Below are positions 9,007 to 17,433 of a stretch of 64,000 nucleotides of DNA, in pieces. Below the pieces are notes generated by a model, which saw nothing but the letters and a program-made list of their open reading frames with translations, was not told the DNA's origin and searched no databases. Both the position numbers and the translations under genes were made by a program. The stretch's first letter is position 1. The number at the start of each line of letters is the position of its first letter. Origin of the DNA: Phycisphaerales bacterium (GTDB lineage Bacteria; Planctomycetota; Phycisphaerae; Phycisphaerales; SM1A02); assembly GCA_029246705.1 (NCBI GenBank), contig JAQWMQ010000011.1, positions 1 to 64,000 on the forward strand. Reading direction: 5' to 3'.

Positions 9007-10077
9007 ATGAAGAACCTCACGGGGAGAACCCATCGTGCGCAGGCTGTCTGTGCGTCCATTTTCGTGGTCGCCTTCTGTGGAACTCCACTCGCTGCGGAGA
9101 CTTTGGAAGTCTGCGATTCATGCCAATTCACCACCATCCAGCCGGCCATCGAGGCATCAGAACACGGTGACGTGATCGAGATTGCTCCGGGTACCTACTA
9201 CCTGGCCAGCACGCTGGACACGATGGGCAAGGTGATCACCCTGCGTGGTGCATCGAATGCAGCTGGAGATCGACTGACGACCATCAGCGGTGATGTCGAC
9301 GAAGACGGTGACGGTGACATTCGAATCCTGTTCTGCGCGACACCTGATCCGCTCGTCGGGGCTCCGGAGTTCGTGAACCTGGTGTTCCAGGATGGTGTAG
9401 CCCGGGAAAGCGACGATGGCGGTGGTGGTGGAGGTGATCTCGGTCTTCTCGGCGGAGGAACGTCCGGCGTTGATGACCGGTATGGGGGCGGCGCCTACAT
9501 CCTGGGCAATGGGCCGACATTCACCAATTGTCACTTCCTGAACAACGAGGCCGAGCGCAATGGTGGTGGCATCTACTACGACGCGACGGACCTTGACCAC
9601 ACCGCTCCAGTCTTCCGACATTGTGATTTCGAAGGCAACGACGCCGGCAGGAGCGGGGGTGGGATCTTCAACAATGTCTACGGCGAACAGGAGATCTCCG
9701 ACTGCAGGTTCCTGTCCAACACGGCGGCCGGTGAGTATGGGGGGCCATCTACAACGACTGCAGGTACGGCAACACGAGAATCGAACGCGTTGAATTCATC
9801 CAGAATTCCGCAGCCATGGCTGGAGGTGGCTTGTGGTCTAGGTCACCTGTCAATGGCGGAATCCAGGTCACCGACTGTACGTTCGAGGGCAATCAAGCCA
9901 CGAACTCGAACACGAACGGCTATGGCGGTGGGATGTGCTTCATGGACTACAACGAATGCAGTAACGCCACGGTGCTCTTGCTGGATGACGACCAGCTCGG
10001 AGACGTTCTTCCCGGTGACACGATCCTGGTTCGCGTTGGTGTCGGCGAGTTCGGTGGGTTCGGACTTGGATCGTTGA
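9007..10077 (+). CDS. beta-helix secreted protein, N-terminal part (broken by frameshift at the 9739-9744 G run)
   Basis: ATG at 9007 is preferred over the upstream in-frame start at 8956: GGAG at 8996-8999 is 7 bases away, and a signal peptide (MKNLTGRTHRAQ then a hydrophobic core ending PLAAE) follows directly. The protein then shows right-handed parallel beta-helix repeats of the type NCHFLNNEAERNGGGIYY and HCDFEGNDAGRSGGGIF. After GEYGG (9739-9744) the repeat stops abruptly and becomes low-quality sequence to the stop at 10077. The repeat resumes perfectly in the +1-shifted frame from 9745 (AIYNDCRYGN...). The true product is therefore most likely one protein covering 9007-11816, with one G missing from a run of six. 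Confidence 0.7.
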   Translation: MKNLTGRTHRAQAVCASIFVVAFCGTPLAAETLEVCDSCQFTTIQPAIEASEHGDVIEIAPGTYYLASTLDTMGKVITLRGASNAAGDRLTTISGDVDEDGDGDIRILFCATPDPLVGAPEFVNLVFQDGVARESDDGGGGGGDLGLLGGGTSGVDDRYGGGAYILGNGPTFTNCHFLNNEAERNGGGIYYDATDLDHTAPVFRHCDFEGNDAGRSGGGIFNNVYGEQEISDCRFLSNTAAGEYGGPSTTTAGTATRESNALNSSRIPQPWLEVACGLGHLSMAESRSPTVRSRAIKPRTRTRTAMAVGCASWTTTNAVTPRCSCWMTTSSETFFPVTRSWFALVSASSVGSDLDR

Positions 10078-11816
10078 AGATCGCATTGGTGCCTCGGATG
10101 TCCCCCACCCATGAACTGGTGTTCGAGGATGAGGACACCGGGTCGTTCGACGCACCCATCGAGATCGATGATCTTGGCGGAAACACGGTGGTCGTTCCCC
10201 TGGAGATCGAATTTGGAGGAAACCATTGGGTCGTGGGGTGCGATGGCGTCGTCGACGATCCCGATCTTGATGAGGACTATGAAGTGTCCGTTGACGAAAG
10301 TCCCCCGGGCATGTGGCTCCAGATCACGATTCCCGAGGATTTCGACGCGCAGCGCCAGGTGATCGCAGTCGGTTCCTGTACGCCCAACGGGCTTTCCGAC
10401 ATCTTCATCGCGGCCTACAAGCAGATCGGCGAAGTCGACGAGGTGGCGACCTACCAGCGCTTTGCGTATGTATCCGACGATGACAACAACGGTTGTTCAA
10501 ACGGGGGGGACTACCCAAACGGCTTGAAGAGTTGCCTTGGCAGTTACATCCTGGTGAACAACTCAGGCACCTACACCACGCCTGATGGCGCTGAGCCGGT
10601 CATCACTGGAAACTTCGCCAAGAACAGCGGTGGTGGCCTATACAGCCACGATTGCGATATCGAGATCTTTGGTTGTTCGTTCGTGTCGAACACCAGCTGG
10701 GGTTCGGGTGGTGGAGTCTACTCCGGGCACACGAACGTTGGAGCAGGAAACATCGATGAACAATGGCTGGTGGCACTGCCATTCCCCAAGCTGGTTGGAT
10801 GCACGTTCAGGCAGAACAAGTCTGGTGTTGGAGGCTCGGGTCAAGGGGGCGGAATGTGCGCGTACAAGCAATGGTCCCTCTACATGGCCGATTGTGTGTT
10901 CGACGCGAACGAAGCGCTCGGCACCAGCGAGCACAGCGAGAATGGTGGCGGTGGACTGTTCGCTAAAGACTCCACACTCAGGCTTTCGGACTGTTCATTC
11001 ACGAACAACGAAGCGGTGAGTGATTCGGGCAAGACGGGTGGAGGCATGTGCAACGTCGGCACCCAGGGGTTGACGATGGAGAACTGCCTCTTCGAGGGCA
11101 ACCTTGCCGTCCGACGAGCTGGAGGCCTGTACAACCAGGGGACCGGCCTGACGATGCTGACCGACTGCGCCTTCCTGGACAATCAGGTCGCGGGCACATC
11201 GAATGGTGATGGGGGCGGCATGTACAGTTCGATTTCGGGATCCGAGGAGGAGCCCGTCGTTGTTGTTCTGGAGAACTGCACGTTCCGCGGAAACCAGGCG
11301 ATCGGTGCAAACGCCAGAGGTGGGGGGTTGTACCAGAACGGCGGCGGCGAATCCGGACTTTTGGCAACAGGGTGCTTGTTCACCGGGAATTCGGCGGTTG
11401 CAGATGAAGACGGTGGTGAAGGCGGTGGTTTGTACAACCACCCGAACGCACCGGCCTCAGGCCTCATCCTGACCAAAACGCAGGTCTGTGGGAACTTTCC
11501 CGATCAGATCTCGGGTGAATGGACGGACAACGGCTGCAACACTGAGAAAGAGACGTGCTGCCCCGCGGATTTCGACGACAGTGGAAGCGTTGATGTGAAC
11601 GATCTCCTCCAGTTTCTTGAAGTGTTCGGGACGATTCCGGATGACGCCGATTGCAGTATGCGTTTCGACCTCAATCGAGACGGGTTCATCAGCGTTGATG
11701 ACCTCCTGTTGTTCCTGCAGGACTTTGGCAATGCATGCAATGGTGGTACGCCACTCAAGGTCAGGCCCGACGGCGGAAGCATGAGTGGACGTCCCGGGAC
11801 TGCCAGTGGGAGCTGA
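9816..11816 (+). CDS. beta-helix secreted protein with dockerin-like C-terminus (C-terminal part of the split gene)
   Basis: This is the continuation of the gene starting at 9007. Its reading really begins at 9745, before the first ATG at 9816. It contains many GGG-Y/M and C-x-F-x-x-N-x-A beta-helix turns resembling the polymorphic outer membrane repeat. About 200 non-repetitive residues (9950-10600) interrupt the helix. The protein ends in two EF-hand-like calcium loops, DFDDSGSVDVNDLLQFL and DLNRDGFISVDDLLLFL, the dockerin-like ending common on Phycisphaerae secreted proteins. It is likely an exported adhesin or surface protein of about 936 residues if repaired. No enzymatic motif was seen. 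Confidence 0.8.
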   Translation: MAGGGLWSRSPVNGGIQVTDCTFEGNQATNSNTNGYGGGMCFMDYNECSNATVLLLDDDQLGDVLPGDTILVRVGVGEFGGFGLGSLKIALVPRMSPTHELVFEDEDTGSFDAPIEIDDLGGNTVVVPLEIEFGGNHWVVGCDGVVDDPDLDEDYEVSVDESPPGMWLQITIPEDFDAQRQVIAVGSCTPNGLSDIFIAAYKQIGEVDEVATYQRFAYVSDDDNNGCSNGGDYPNGLKSCLGSYILVNNSGTYTTPDGAEPVITGNFAKNSGGGLYSHDCDIEIFGCSFVSNTSWGSGGGVYSGHTNVGAGNIDEQWLVALPFPKLVGCTFRQNKSGVGGSGQGGGMCAYKQWSLYMADCVFDANEALGTSEHSENGGGGLFAKDSTLRLSDCSFTNNEAVSDSGKTGGGMCNVGTQGLTMENCLFEGNLAVRRAGGLYNQGTGLTMLTDCAFLDNQVAGTSNGDGGGMYSSISGSEEEPVVVVLENCTFRGNQAIGANARGGGLYQNGGGESGLLATGCLFTGNSAVADEDGGEGGGLYNHPNAPASGLILTKTQVCGNFPDQISGEWTDNGCNTEKETCCPADFDDSGSVDVNDLLQFLEVFGTIPDDADCSMRFDLNRDGFISVDDLLLFLQDFGNACNGGTPLKVRPDGGSMSGRPGTASGS

Positions 11817-11913
11817 GGCGCTCGGATGGCTGGGGTTCCGCATTGACGTCTTCGAGATGATGCTTCCGGTCTGCGGGAAAACCGAAAGTGCGCCGAAACC
11901 TGTCGTGCTGAAT

Positions 11914-13068
11914 TCAAAGTGGTCGGGTCGGGCGATCGGGGGCTCGACCCGGCTCGCTGCTGCGGGGCGGCGGCTCATTTCGGCGTTCGTCATCGGGTGC
12001 GGGCCCCGGCCCGCGGCCTCGTCCCGGGCCTCGACCTCCGCCTCGTCCCGGCCCACGCCCCGATCCTCTGCCTGCGCCCCGTCCGGGGGGGCCGCCCCGC
12101 TTGGACATGCCTGGTGCCGGGGTGCCTTTCCAGGATCTTGAGACGAAGGGAAACGCGTCAGTCACGACGTAGTAGTAGGTGCCTTCGGGAAATTCAGGCG
12201 TGACACCTTCACGGCCATTGAGCTCATCAAGGTGACCGCTCTCACTGACGAAGTGGAAGTCCTCTTCATAGGTGCCGTCGTGGGATCCGCCGGGACCGGC
12301 GGGCGGCGCAGGGCGATCGCCCGGCTTCTTCTGCCAGCTTGGTTTGAGCGTGACGACCTTGCTGGTCGGGTCCATCGGGTCTTCGTACCCCCACGGCCCG
12401 TAGATGGGATAGCCGTCGGCGGCCCAGCCAAGGAGCATCGGTTCCATCGGTGCGTCCTCGTCGGTCAGGGCATCGACGAGACCCTTGGGCACGGCGTGGT
12501 AGTGATATGCGCCACTGGGTTGGACATGGCCGTTGTTGGAATCAAGCCCGAGATGTCCGCCGCGAGGGCCGATCGCTTCGATGTGCCAGCCTGAGTTCCT
12601 CTCGTTCTTCCACCACTCCGCGGTACCGGCCTCGAAGAAGCACCCGTTGAGCGCGATACCGAACATGTTCATGCCGACCGGCGTCGGTCGAGACTGTTCC
12701 GTGGGCTTTACCGGAATGCGAAAGTCATAGCTCTGTGGGCTGATTCGATTCGGATTCCCTCGATTGGGAAATCGACCGGTGGGGTGATTCGGCAGACCGT
12801 TGCTGCGAATTCGACGGTATTCACCCTCGATCGTGATCTCGACCGTGGGGGCGTTCGGGTTGGTCGGTGGATCCTGCGCTTCGATCGCGGGCTCCCTGGT
12901 TGCCGGGGCGACCAGCAGCCAGGGAACGTCTTCCTCGTCGGGAGGGTCCATGGGCGTACCAGCCACTGCCGTGAGGGCCGTGGAACAAGCCAGCGTCAGG
13001 ATGGCAGCCGTTCTCGTCACGAATCGATCTCCAACAATGATTGGACCATGTCGGTTCATCAGGGACAA
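11914..13068 (-). CDS. secreted YHYH-domain protein with Gly/Arg/Pro-rich tail
   Basis: 384 residues. A signal peptide lies within the first 36 residues (ATG at 13056 is an alternative start), ending near TAVAG. The core has the YHYH family hallmark SGAYHYHAVPKGL and the following LLGWAADGYPIYGPWGY, preceded by an NGCFFEAGTAEWW-type segment. The function of YHYH proteins is unknown. The last 60 residues are low complexity, repeating GRG, GRGPG and GPGRG and then acidic/proline-rich, which looks like a flexible or RNA/polyanion-binding tail and is not part of the family. It is transcribed away from the divergent glutamate decarboxylase gene, sharing a gap of about 100 bases. Confidence 0.85.
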   Translation of the reverse strand: MSLMNRHGPIIVGDRFVTRTAAILTLACSTALTAVAGTPMDPPDEEDVPWLLVAPATREPAIEAQDPPTNPNAPTVEITIEGEYRRIRSNGLPNHPTGRFPNRGNPNRISPQSYDFRIPVKPTEQSRPTPVGMNMFGIALNGCFFEAGTAEWWKNERNSGWHIEAIGPRGGHLGLDSNNGHVQPSGAYHYHAVPKGLVDALTDEDAPMEPMLLGWAADGYPIYGPWGYEDPMDPTSKVVTLKPSWQKKPGDRPAPPAGPGGSHDGTYEEDFHFVSESGHLDELNGREGVTPEFPEGTYYYVVTDAFPFVSRSWKGTPAPGMSKRGGPPGRGAGRGSGRGPGRGGGRGPGRGRGPGPAPDDERRNEPPPRSSEPGRAPDRPTRPL

Positions 13069-13169
13069 GCAAGGGCTGATTCTCGTGCGATCCTCGATCT
13101 TGCGCCGTCAACGCGTGTTCAGCCCGTTCGAGTCCTGTATCTTCCTTGCATACCACTGGAGAAACCACC

Positions 13170-14570
13170 TTGAGCGACTCGAAGAATAAACCATTCCTTC
13201 CCCCCAGTTCGAAACTTGTCCCCACCTACGCAGCACGTGGGCTCGAGCTGGATATTCCAAAGAACGAGATGCCGGAACACAGCATGCTCCCCTCGGTGGC
13301 CTACCAGGTGATCCATGACGAGCTTCGACTCGACGGGTACTCCATGCTGAACCTGGCCACCTTCGTGACCACCTGGATGGAGGACGAGGCCCAGAAGCTG
13401 ATCAACGAGACGCTCGACAAGAACATGGTCGACCGCGATGAGTACCCCCAGACCGCCCAGCTTGAACAGCGGTGCATCCGGATCGTCGCCGATCTCTGGA
13501 ACGCTCCCGACCATGAGAACGCGGTGGGCACTTCGACCATCGGCTCGAGCGAAGCCTGCATGCTTGGTGGGATGGGCATGAAGTGGCGATGGCGCAACCG
13601 CCGCAAGGCTGAAGGCAAGCCCTTTGACAAGCCCAACCTGATCATGGGTGCGAATGTCCAGGTCTGCTGGCACAAGTTCTGTCGTTACTGGGATATCGAA
13701 CCGCGTGAGGTTCCCTGCGAGGGCAATCGTTTCACGCTCAACGCCGAGGAAGCGGTCAAGCACATCGATGAGAACACCATCGGCGTGGTGGCGATCATGG
13801 GTTCGACCTATGACGGCCGATACGAACCGGTCGAGGAGATCGCCAAGGCCCTGGACGCACATGAGGAGAAGACCGGAATCGACGTTCCCATCCATGTCGA
13901 TGGTGCGAGTGGTGGTTTCGTCGCTCCCTTCCTCCAACCCGAGATCAAGTGGGATTTCAGGCTTCCGCGGGTCAAGTCGATCAACGCATCCGGTCACAAG
14001 TACGGCCTGGTCTACCCCGGAGTCGGCTGGGTGATCTTCCGGGACAAGGATGCATTGCCCGAGGATCTCGTCTTCCACGTGAAGTACCTGGGCGGGGACA
14101 TGCTGGATCTGTCGATCAACTTCTCCAGGCCCGGAAATCGCGTGGTCGCGCAGTACTACAACTTCCTCCGTCTCGGTCGTGAAGGCTATCGCCGTATCCA
14201 TGAGTCAAGCCGGAATGTCGCCTTGAGCCTCAGCAAGATGATCGGAGAACTCGAGCCCTTCGATCTCATCACCGATGGCAGTGACATTCCCGTTTTCTGC
14301 TGGACGATGAATGATGACTATGCAAAGACCGCGAACTTCTCACTCTTCGATCTTGCGGACAAGCTCCGCGAGCGCGGATGGCTGGTTCCGGCATACCCCA
14401 TGCCCCAGAACCGAAGTGATCTCGTGGTACAGCGAATCGTCGTCAAGGAAGACTTCAGCATGGATGTCGCAGGCATGCTCTTCGAGGACATAAAGCGTGC
14501 GATCGAGTACTTCGAGAGTCATCCCGAGAACAAGCCCACGTTTCGGACCGGAAACCAGTTCCATCACTGA
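13170..14570 (+). CDS. gadB: glutamate decarboxylase (PLP-dependent)
   Basis: Converts L-glutamate to 4-aminobutyrate plus CO2, consuming a proton. The TTG at 13170 is chosen because GGAG (13158-13161) lies 8 bases upstream and because it gives a 466-residue protein, the same length as E. coli GadB; an upstream TTG at 13146 adds only 8 residues. Conserved stretches include GTSTIGSSEACMLGG, ANVQVCWHKFCRYWD, HVDGASGGFVAPF and the PLP lysine in NASGHKYG (K277). No glutamate/GABA antiporter is next to it, so a GABA-shunt role is as likely as acid resistance. The neighbouring gene is a potassium channel on the opposite strand. Confidence 0.95.
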   Translation: MSDSKNKPFLPPSSKLVPTYAARGLELDIPKNEMPEHSMLPSVAYQVIHDELRLDGYSMLNLATFVTTWMEDEAQKLINETLDKNMVDRDEYPQTAQLEQRCIRIVADLWNAPDHENAVGTSTIGSSEACMLGGMGMKWRWRNRRKAEGKPFDKPNLIMGANVQVCWHKFCRYWDIEPREVPCEGNRFTLNAEEAVKHIDENTIGVVAIMGSTYDGRYEPVEEIAKALDAHEEKTGIDVPIHVDGASGGFVAPFLQPEIKWDFRLPRVKSINASGHKYGLVYPGVGWVIFRDKDALPEDLVFHVKYLGGDMLDLSINFSRPGNRVVAQYYNFLRLGREGYRRIHESSRNVALSLSKMIGELEPFDLITDGSDIPVFCWTMNDDYAKTANFSLFDLADKLRERGWLVPAYPMPQNRSDLVVQRIVVKEDFSMDVAGMLFEDIKRAIEYFESHPENKPTFRTGNQFHH

Positions 14571-14585
14571 TCGCGTGGTCCTGGT

Positions 14586-15404
14586 TCAGGCCTCGTCCTC
14601 GTCCTCGGCATCCGCCTTGGTCTCGGTTTCGGCTTCATCCAGTACCTGCTTCGCCTGCGCCTGTGTGCTCTGTTCAAGCATCATGTAGAGCTCGTTCAGT
14701 CGATTCTCGACGTCAGCCGCCGTGACATCTCGTTTGCCGTTCGCCAGCCTTCTGAGCGGGTCGAGCATGAAACCGGCGAGGCTGGCGAAGATGCCGATAC
14801 CGGTGAACATCAGCACTGCGGCGCAGATTCGAGCACCGGTGGTCACCGGAACCTTGTCGCCGTACCCGACGGTCGAGACCGTGACCAGGCCGAACCACAG
14901 GGCATCACCGCCGGTTTGGATCTTCGCTGTCGCGTCCGTGGATTCGAAGGCGAGGATGCCCGCGCAACTGCCCGAATAGACCAGGATCATCAACAATACC
15001 AGGAGGTAGAGAAGCGATGCCGAAGGATCCCTCTGGATCGCCAGGTTCAGCGCGCCCTTCTTTCGAACCAGCCAGGCGATGCGGCCCAGCCTCAACAATC
15101 TGATGTACCTGAGTACCGGAAACCATGGGACCGATGAAATCAGGTCGAGAATGCCCCAGGTGAAGATGTACTTGAGCCGGTGGGTCTCGAACACTGCATG
15201 GCGCACGAATGCGGCCAGGAAGATGACGCAGACCATCCAGTCGAAATACAGGAAGAGCCGCTGCATCTCGCTGCCGGTATTCAGGAACAGTCTGAGCGAC
15301 ACCACCGTCATGCCGTAAATGGACAGCCCGGCCATGAAGACTTCGAAAGGTATGACGTTACGAACCTGCTTTTCGCTCATCTGTGGCTTCTGCTCCCGAA
15401 TCAC
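14586..15404 (-). CDS. voltage-gated-type potassium channel
   Basis: 272 residues. Six membrane segments are expected. An S4-like helix with regularly spaced arginines (RYIRLLRLGRIAWLVRKK, residues 99-116) is followed by S5, a pore loop with the selectivity filter STVGYGD (about 177-183) and S6. The C-terminal cytoplasmic tail is a short coiled coil ending in a run of Glu, Asp and Ala. The start used is a GTG; an ATG eight codons later (15380) is also possible, and neither has a clear ribosome site. It would mediate K+ flux across the inner membrane. It is convergent with gadB with only 15 bases between the stops. Confidence 0.9.
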   Translation of the reverse strand: MIREQKPQMSEKQVRNVIPFEVFMAGLSIYGMTVVSLRLFLNTGSEMQRLFLYFDWMVCVIFLAAFVRHAVFETHRLKYIFTWGILDLISSVPWFPVLRYIRLLRLGRIAWLVRKKGALNLAIQRDPSASLLYLLVLLMILVYSGSCAGILAFESTDATAKIQTGGDALWFGLVTVSTVGYGDKVPVTTGARICAAVLMFTGIGIFASLAGFMLDPLRRLANGKRDVTAADVENRLNELYMMLEQSTQAQAKQVLDEAETETKADAEDEDEA

Positions 15405-15721
15405 CTCGACCGTAGTCAGGCGTGCAAGAAGGAAAATACCAGATAGCCGCCATCTACCCGCCTCTGGCCGTACTGGTTCGAACTATCCAGCTTGCTCGCC
15501 ATCCCCCCTCCTAGGTTCCGACAATTTTAAGAATGCCCTCGTTTTAAAGGCCCTTGGGGCGACTTCGGCGTTTGTCTTCCAACCACGTCTCCACAGGACC
15601 GATATTTGATATCTCTTCGGTCAATTGAAGGAAATAACTGTCCCTGAGTGGCTGAATGCCCCAACATGTGATGCTCGGGGGCGAGTTTCATTCCGAATTT
15701 TTTCAAGACATGGAGAACGAG
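15405..15721. other. 317-bp divergent promoter region
   Basis: This non-coding gap separates the potassium channel (minus) from the arylsulfotransferase-like gene (plus). It is AT-richer than the genes. It contains an inverted repeat GACCGA...TCGGTC (about 15597-15622) enclosing GATAT/ATATC-like symmetry, placed about 100 bases before the plus-strand start. No textbook -35/-10 pair stands out. Confidence 0.45.
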
Positions 15722-17296
15722 ATGAATTCCTATTGGCGGGATCGACCGACGATGACTGTGGCTGCCTCACTGATAGTCGCCAGTGTTGCTGGTATGGCAG
15801 TTGCAGAGGGCACTGAAGACAAGACCATTGGTCTTCTTGACAGACAAGAAGGATGTTCGCCTGGTTACAACCTCTTCACTCCGTTGAACTCCATCTGGAC
15901 ATACCTGATTGACCTTGACGGCAATCTTGTTCGAGAGTGGACGGATACCTGGAATGGTGGAAACTCGGTTTACCTGCTTGATAATGGAGATCTTCTTCGT
16001 TGTGCGGATAACGGACCCCAGGAAGGCAGTGTTCTCGCTGCTGGTGGGGATGGTGGTTGCATCCACCGATTCAACTGGGAGGGTGATCTCGAATGGGAGT
16101 ATTGCCTGAACAACCCTGAGTATCGTCTGCACCACGACATCCAGCCGATGCCCAACGGCAATGTGCTTGCCATCGCCTGGGAATACAAGTCCTATGAAGA
16201 GGCAGTCCAGGCAGGCCGCGACCCGGAAAGCATGGATGTGAGCAACTCGCTCTGGCCGCTCTACATCGTCGAGGTCGAGCCGACCGGTTCGGAAGGTGGA
16301 AACATCGTCTGGGAGTGGCGGCTCTGGGATCACGTCATTCAAGACCAGGATCCAAGTGCCGCCAACTTCGGCGTCATCTCCGAGAACCCCGGCAAGGTGG
16401 ACCTCAACCGGTACCGCGATGAAAAGGGTGACTGGATCCACGCCAACTCGATCGACTACAACGCCGAGCTCGACCAGATCCTGATCAGCACGCCCTTCCT
16501 CAGCGAACTCTGGGTCATCAACCATGGCATCACCTCCGAGGAAGCTGCCGGACCCGCGGGTGACCTGATCTACCGATGGGGCAACCCCCAGAACTACGGG
16601 CAGGGCACCATCGATGACCAGCGGAACTTCTTCAGTCACGATGCTCGTTGGGTGGATTCGGACCTGCCGGGTGCGGGGAACATCACGTTCTTCAACAACG
16701 GCCAGGGACGTCCTGAAGGCAGCTTCTCGACCATCTACGAGTTCACGCCCGACATGAACATGGACGGCACCTACGACCTCGTCGACGGTCGTTACGGCCC
16801 GCTCGAAGGCTGGGAGCTCTACCGCGCTGATCCTGCCGAAGACTTCTACAGCAGTGGCCTCTCGGGTGTCGAACGACAGCCGAACGGCAACACCATCTTC
16901 TGCAAGGGCCGTGGTGGCGTTTTCTACGAGATCGACACCCCGGAGAAGGGCGAGGAGTTCGGCGACATCATCTGGTTGTACGTCAACCCGGTGGCTTCGG
17001 CCGGACCGCTGCACCAGTCATGTCCTCCCTCCGGTCAGAACTCATTCCGGTACAGCCGGTATGCCGAAGACTTCGTGGGCTTCATCGGCAAGGACCTCAC
17101 TCCGATGGGGCCGCTCGAGCTGCCCGCTTGTCTGGGTGACTTCGACTGCACCGGAGTCGTCGATGGTGCGGATCTGACGTTGCTCCTCGGCGCCTGGGGC
17201 ACCATCGACAGTGAATACGATCTCACCGGCGAAGGCGTGGTGGATGGAGCCGACCTGACGCTCCTGCTCGGTTTCTGGGGAATCTGCTCCGGCTGA
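15722..17296 (+). CDS. secreted arylsulfotransferase-like beta-propeller protein with dockerin-like C-terminus
   Basis: The start at 15722 has GGAG 6 bases upstream and is followed by a signal peptide (hydrophobic core TVAASLIVASVAGMAV, cleavage after AEG or nearby); an upstream in-frame ATG at 15656 would add 22 residues before it. The body has repeated blade-type motifs with D-x-x-G-x-L-V-R-E-W and HHDIQPMPNGNVL, plus later SGVERQPNGNTIF and GRGGVFYEID, typical of the arylsulfotransferase (ASST) / PQQ-like propeller family. Catalytic His residues are plausible at HHD, but sulfotransferase activity is inferred only. The protein ends with two dockerin-like loops (DFDCTGVVDGADLTLLLGAWG and a repeat). 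A terminator hairpin follows at 17327. Confidence 0.8.
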   Translation: MNSYWRDRPTMTVAASLIVASVAGMAVAEGTEDKTIGLLDRQEGCSPGYNLFTPLNSIWTYLIDLDGNLVREWTDTWNGGNSVYLLDNGDLLRCADNGPQEGSVLAAGGDGGCIHRFNWEGDLEWEYCLNNPEYRLHHDIQPMPNGNVLAIAWEYKSYEEAVQAGRDPESMDVSNSLWPLYIVEVEPTGSEGGNIVWEWRLWDHVIQDQDPSAANFGVISENPGKVDLNRYRDEKGDWIHANSIDYNAELDQILISTPFLSELWVINHGITSEEAAGPAGDLIYRWGNPQNYGQGTIDDQRNFFSHDARWVDSDLPGAGNITFFNNGQGRPEGSFSTIYEFTPDMNMDGTYDLVDGRYGPLEGWELYRADPAEDFYSSGLSGVERQPNGNTIFCKGRGGVFYEIDTPEKGEEFGDIIWLYVNPVASAGPLHQSCPPSGQNSFRYSRYAEDFVGFIGKDLTPMGPLELPACLGDFDCTGVVDGADLTLLLGAWGTIDSEYDLTGEGVVDGADLTLLLGFWGICSG

Positions 17297-17326
17297 TTCC
17301 GCCCGGACCCCTGATTTCAGATCAAT

Positions 17327-17358
17327 GAAGACCCTCGCCCTCCCGGGCGGGGGTCTTC
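17327..17358 (+). terminator. intrinsic terminator after the arylsulfotransferase-like gene
   Basis: A 14-bp stem (GAAGACCCTCGCCC with GGGCGGGGGTCTTC, one G-T wobble) closes a 4-base loop and is followed by tctttcg. It lies 31 bases after the stop at 17296 and before the EttA gene. Confidence 0.75.
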
Positions 17359-17433
17359 TCTTTCGTTCGTCCGTGCCTGATCATCCACCTGCCGGTATCG
17401 TGTTCCATCTACCCGCAACAGGAGCTGGACCCG

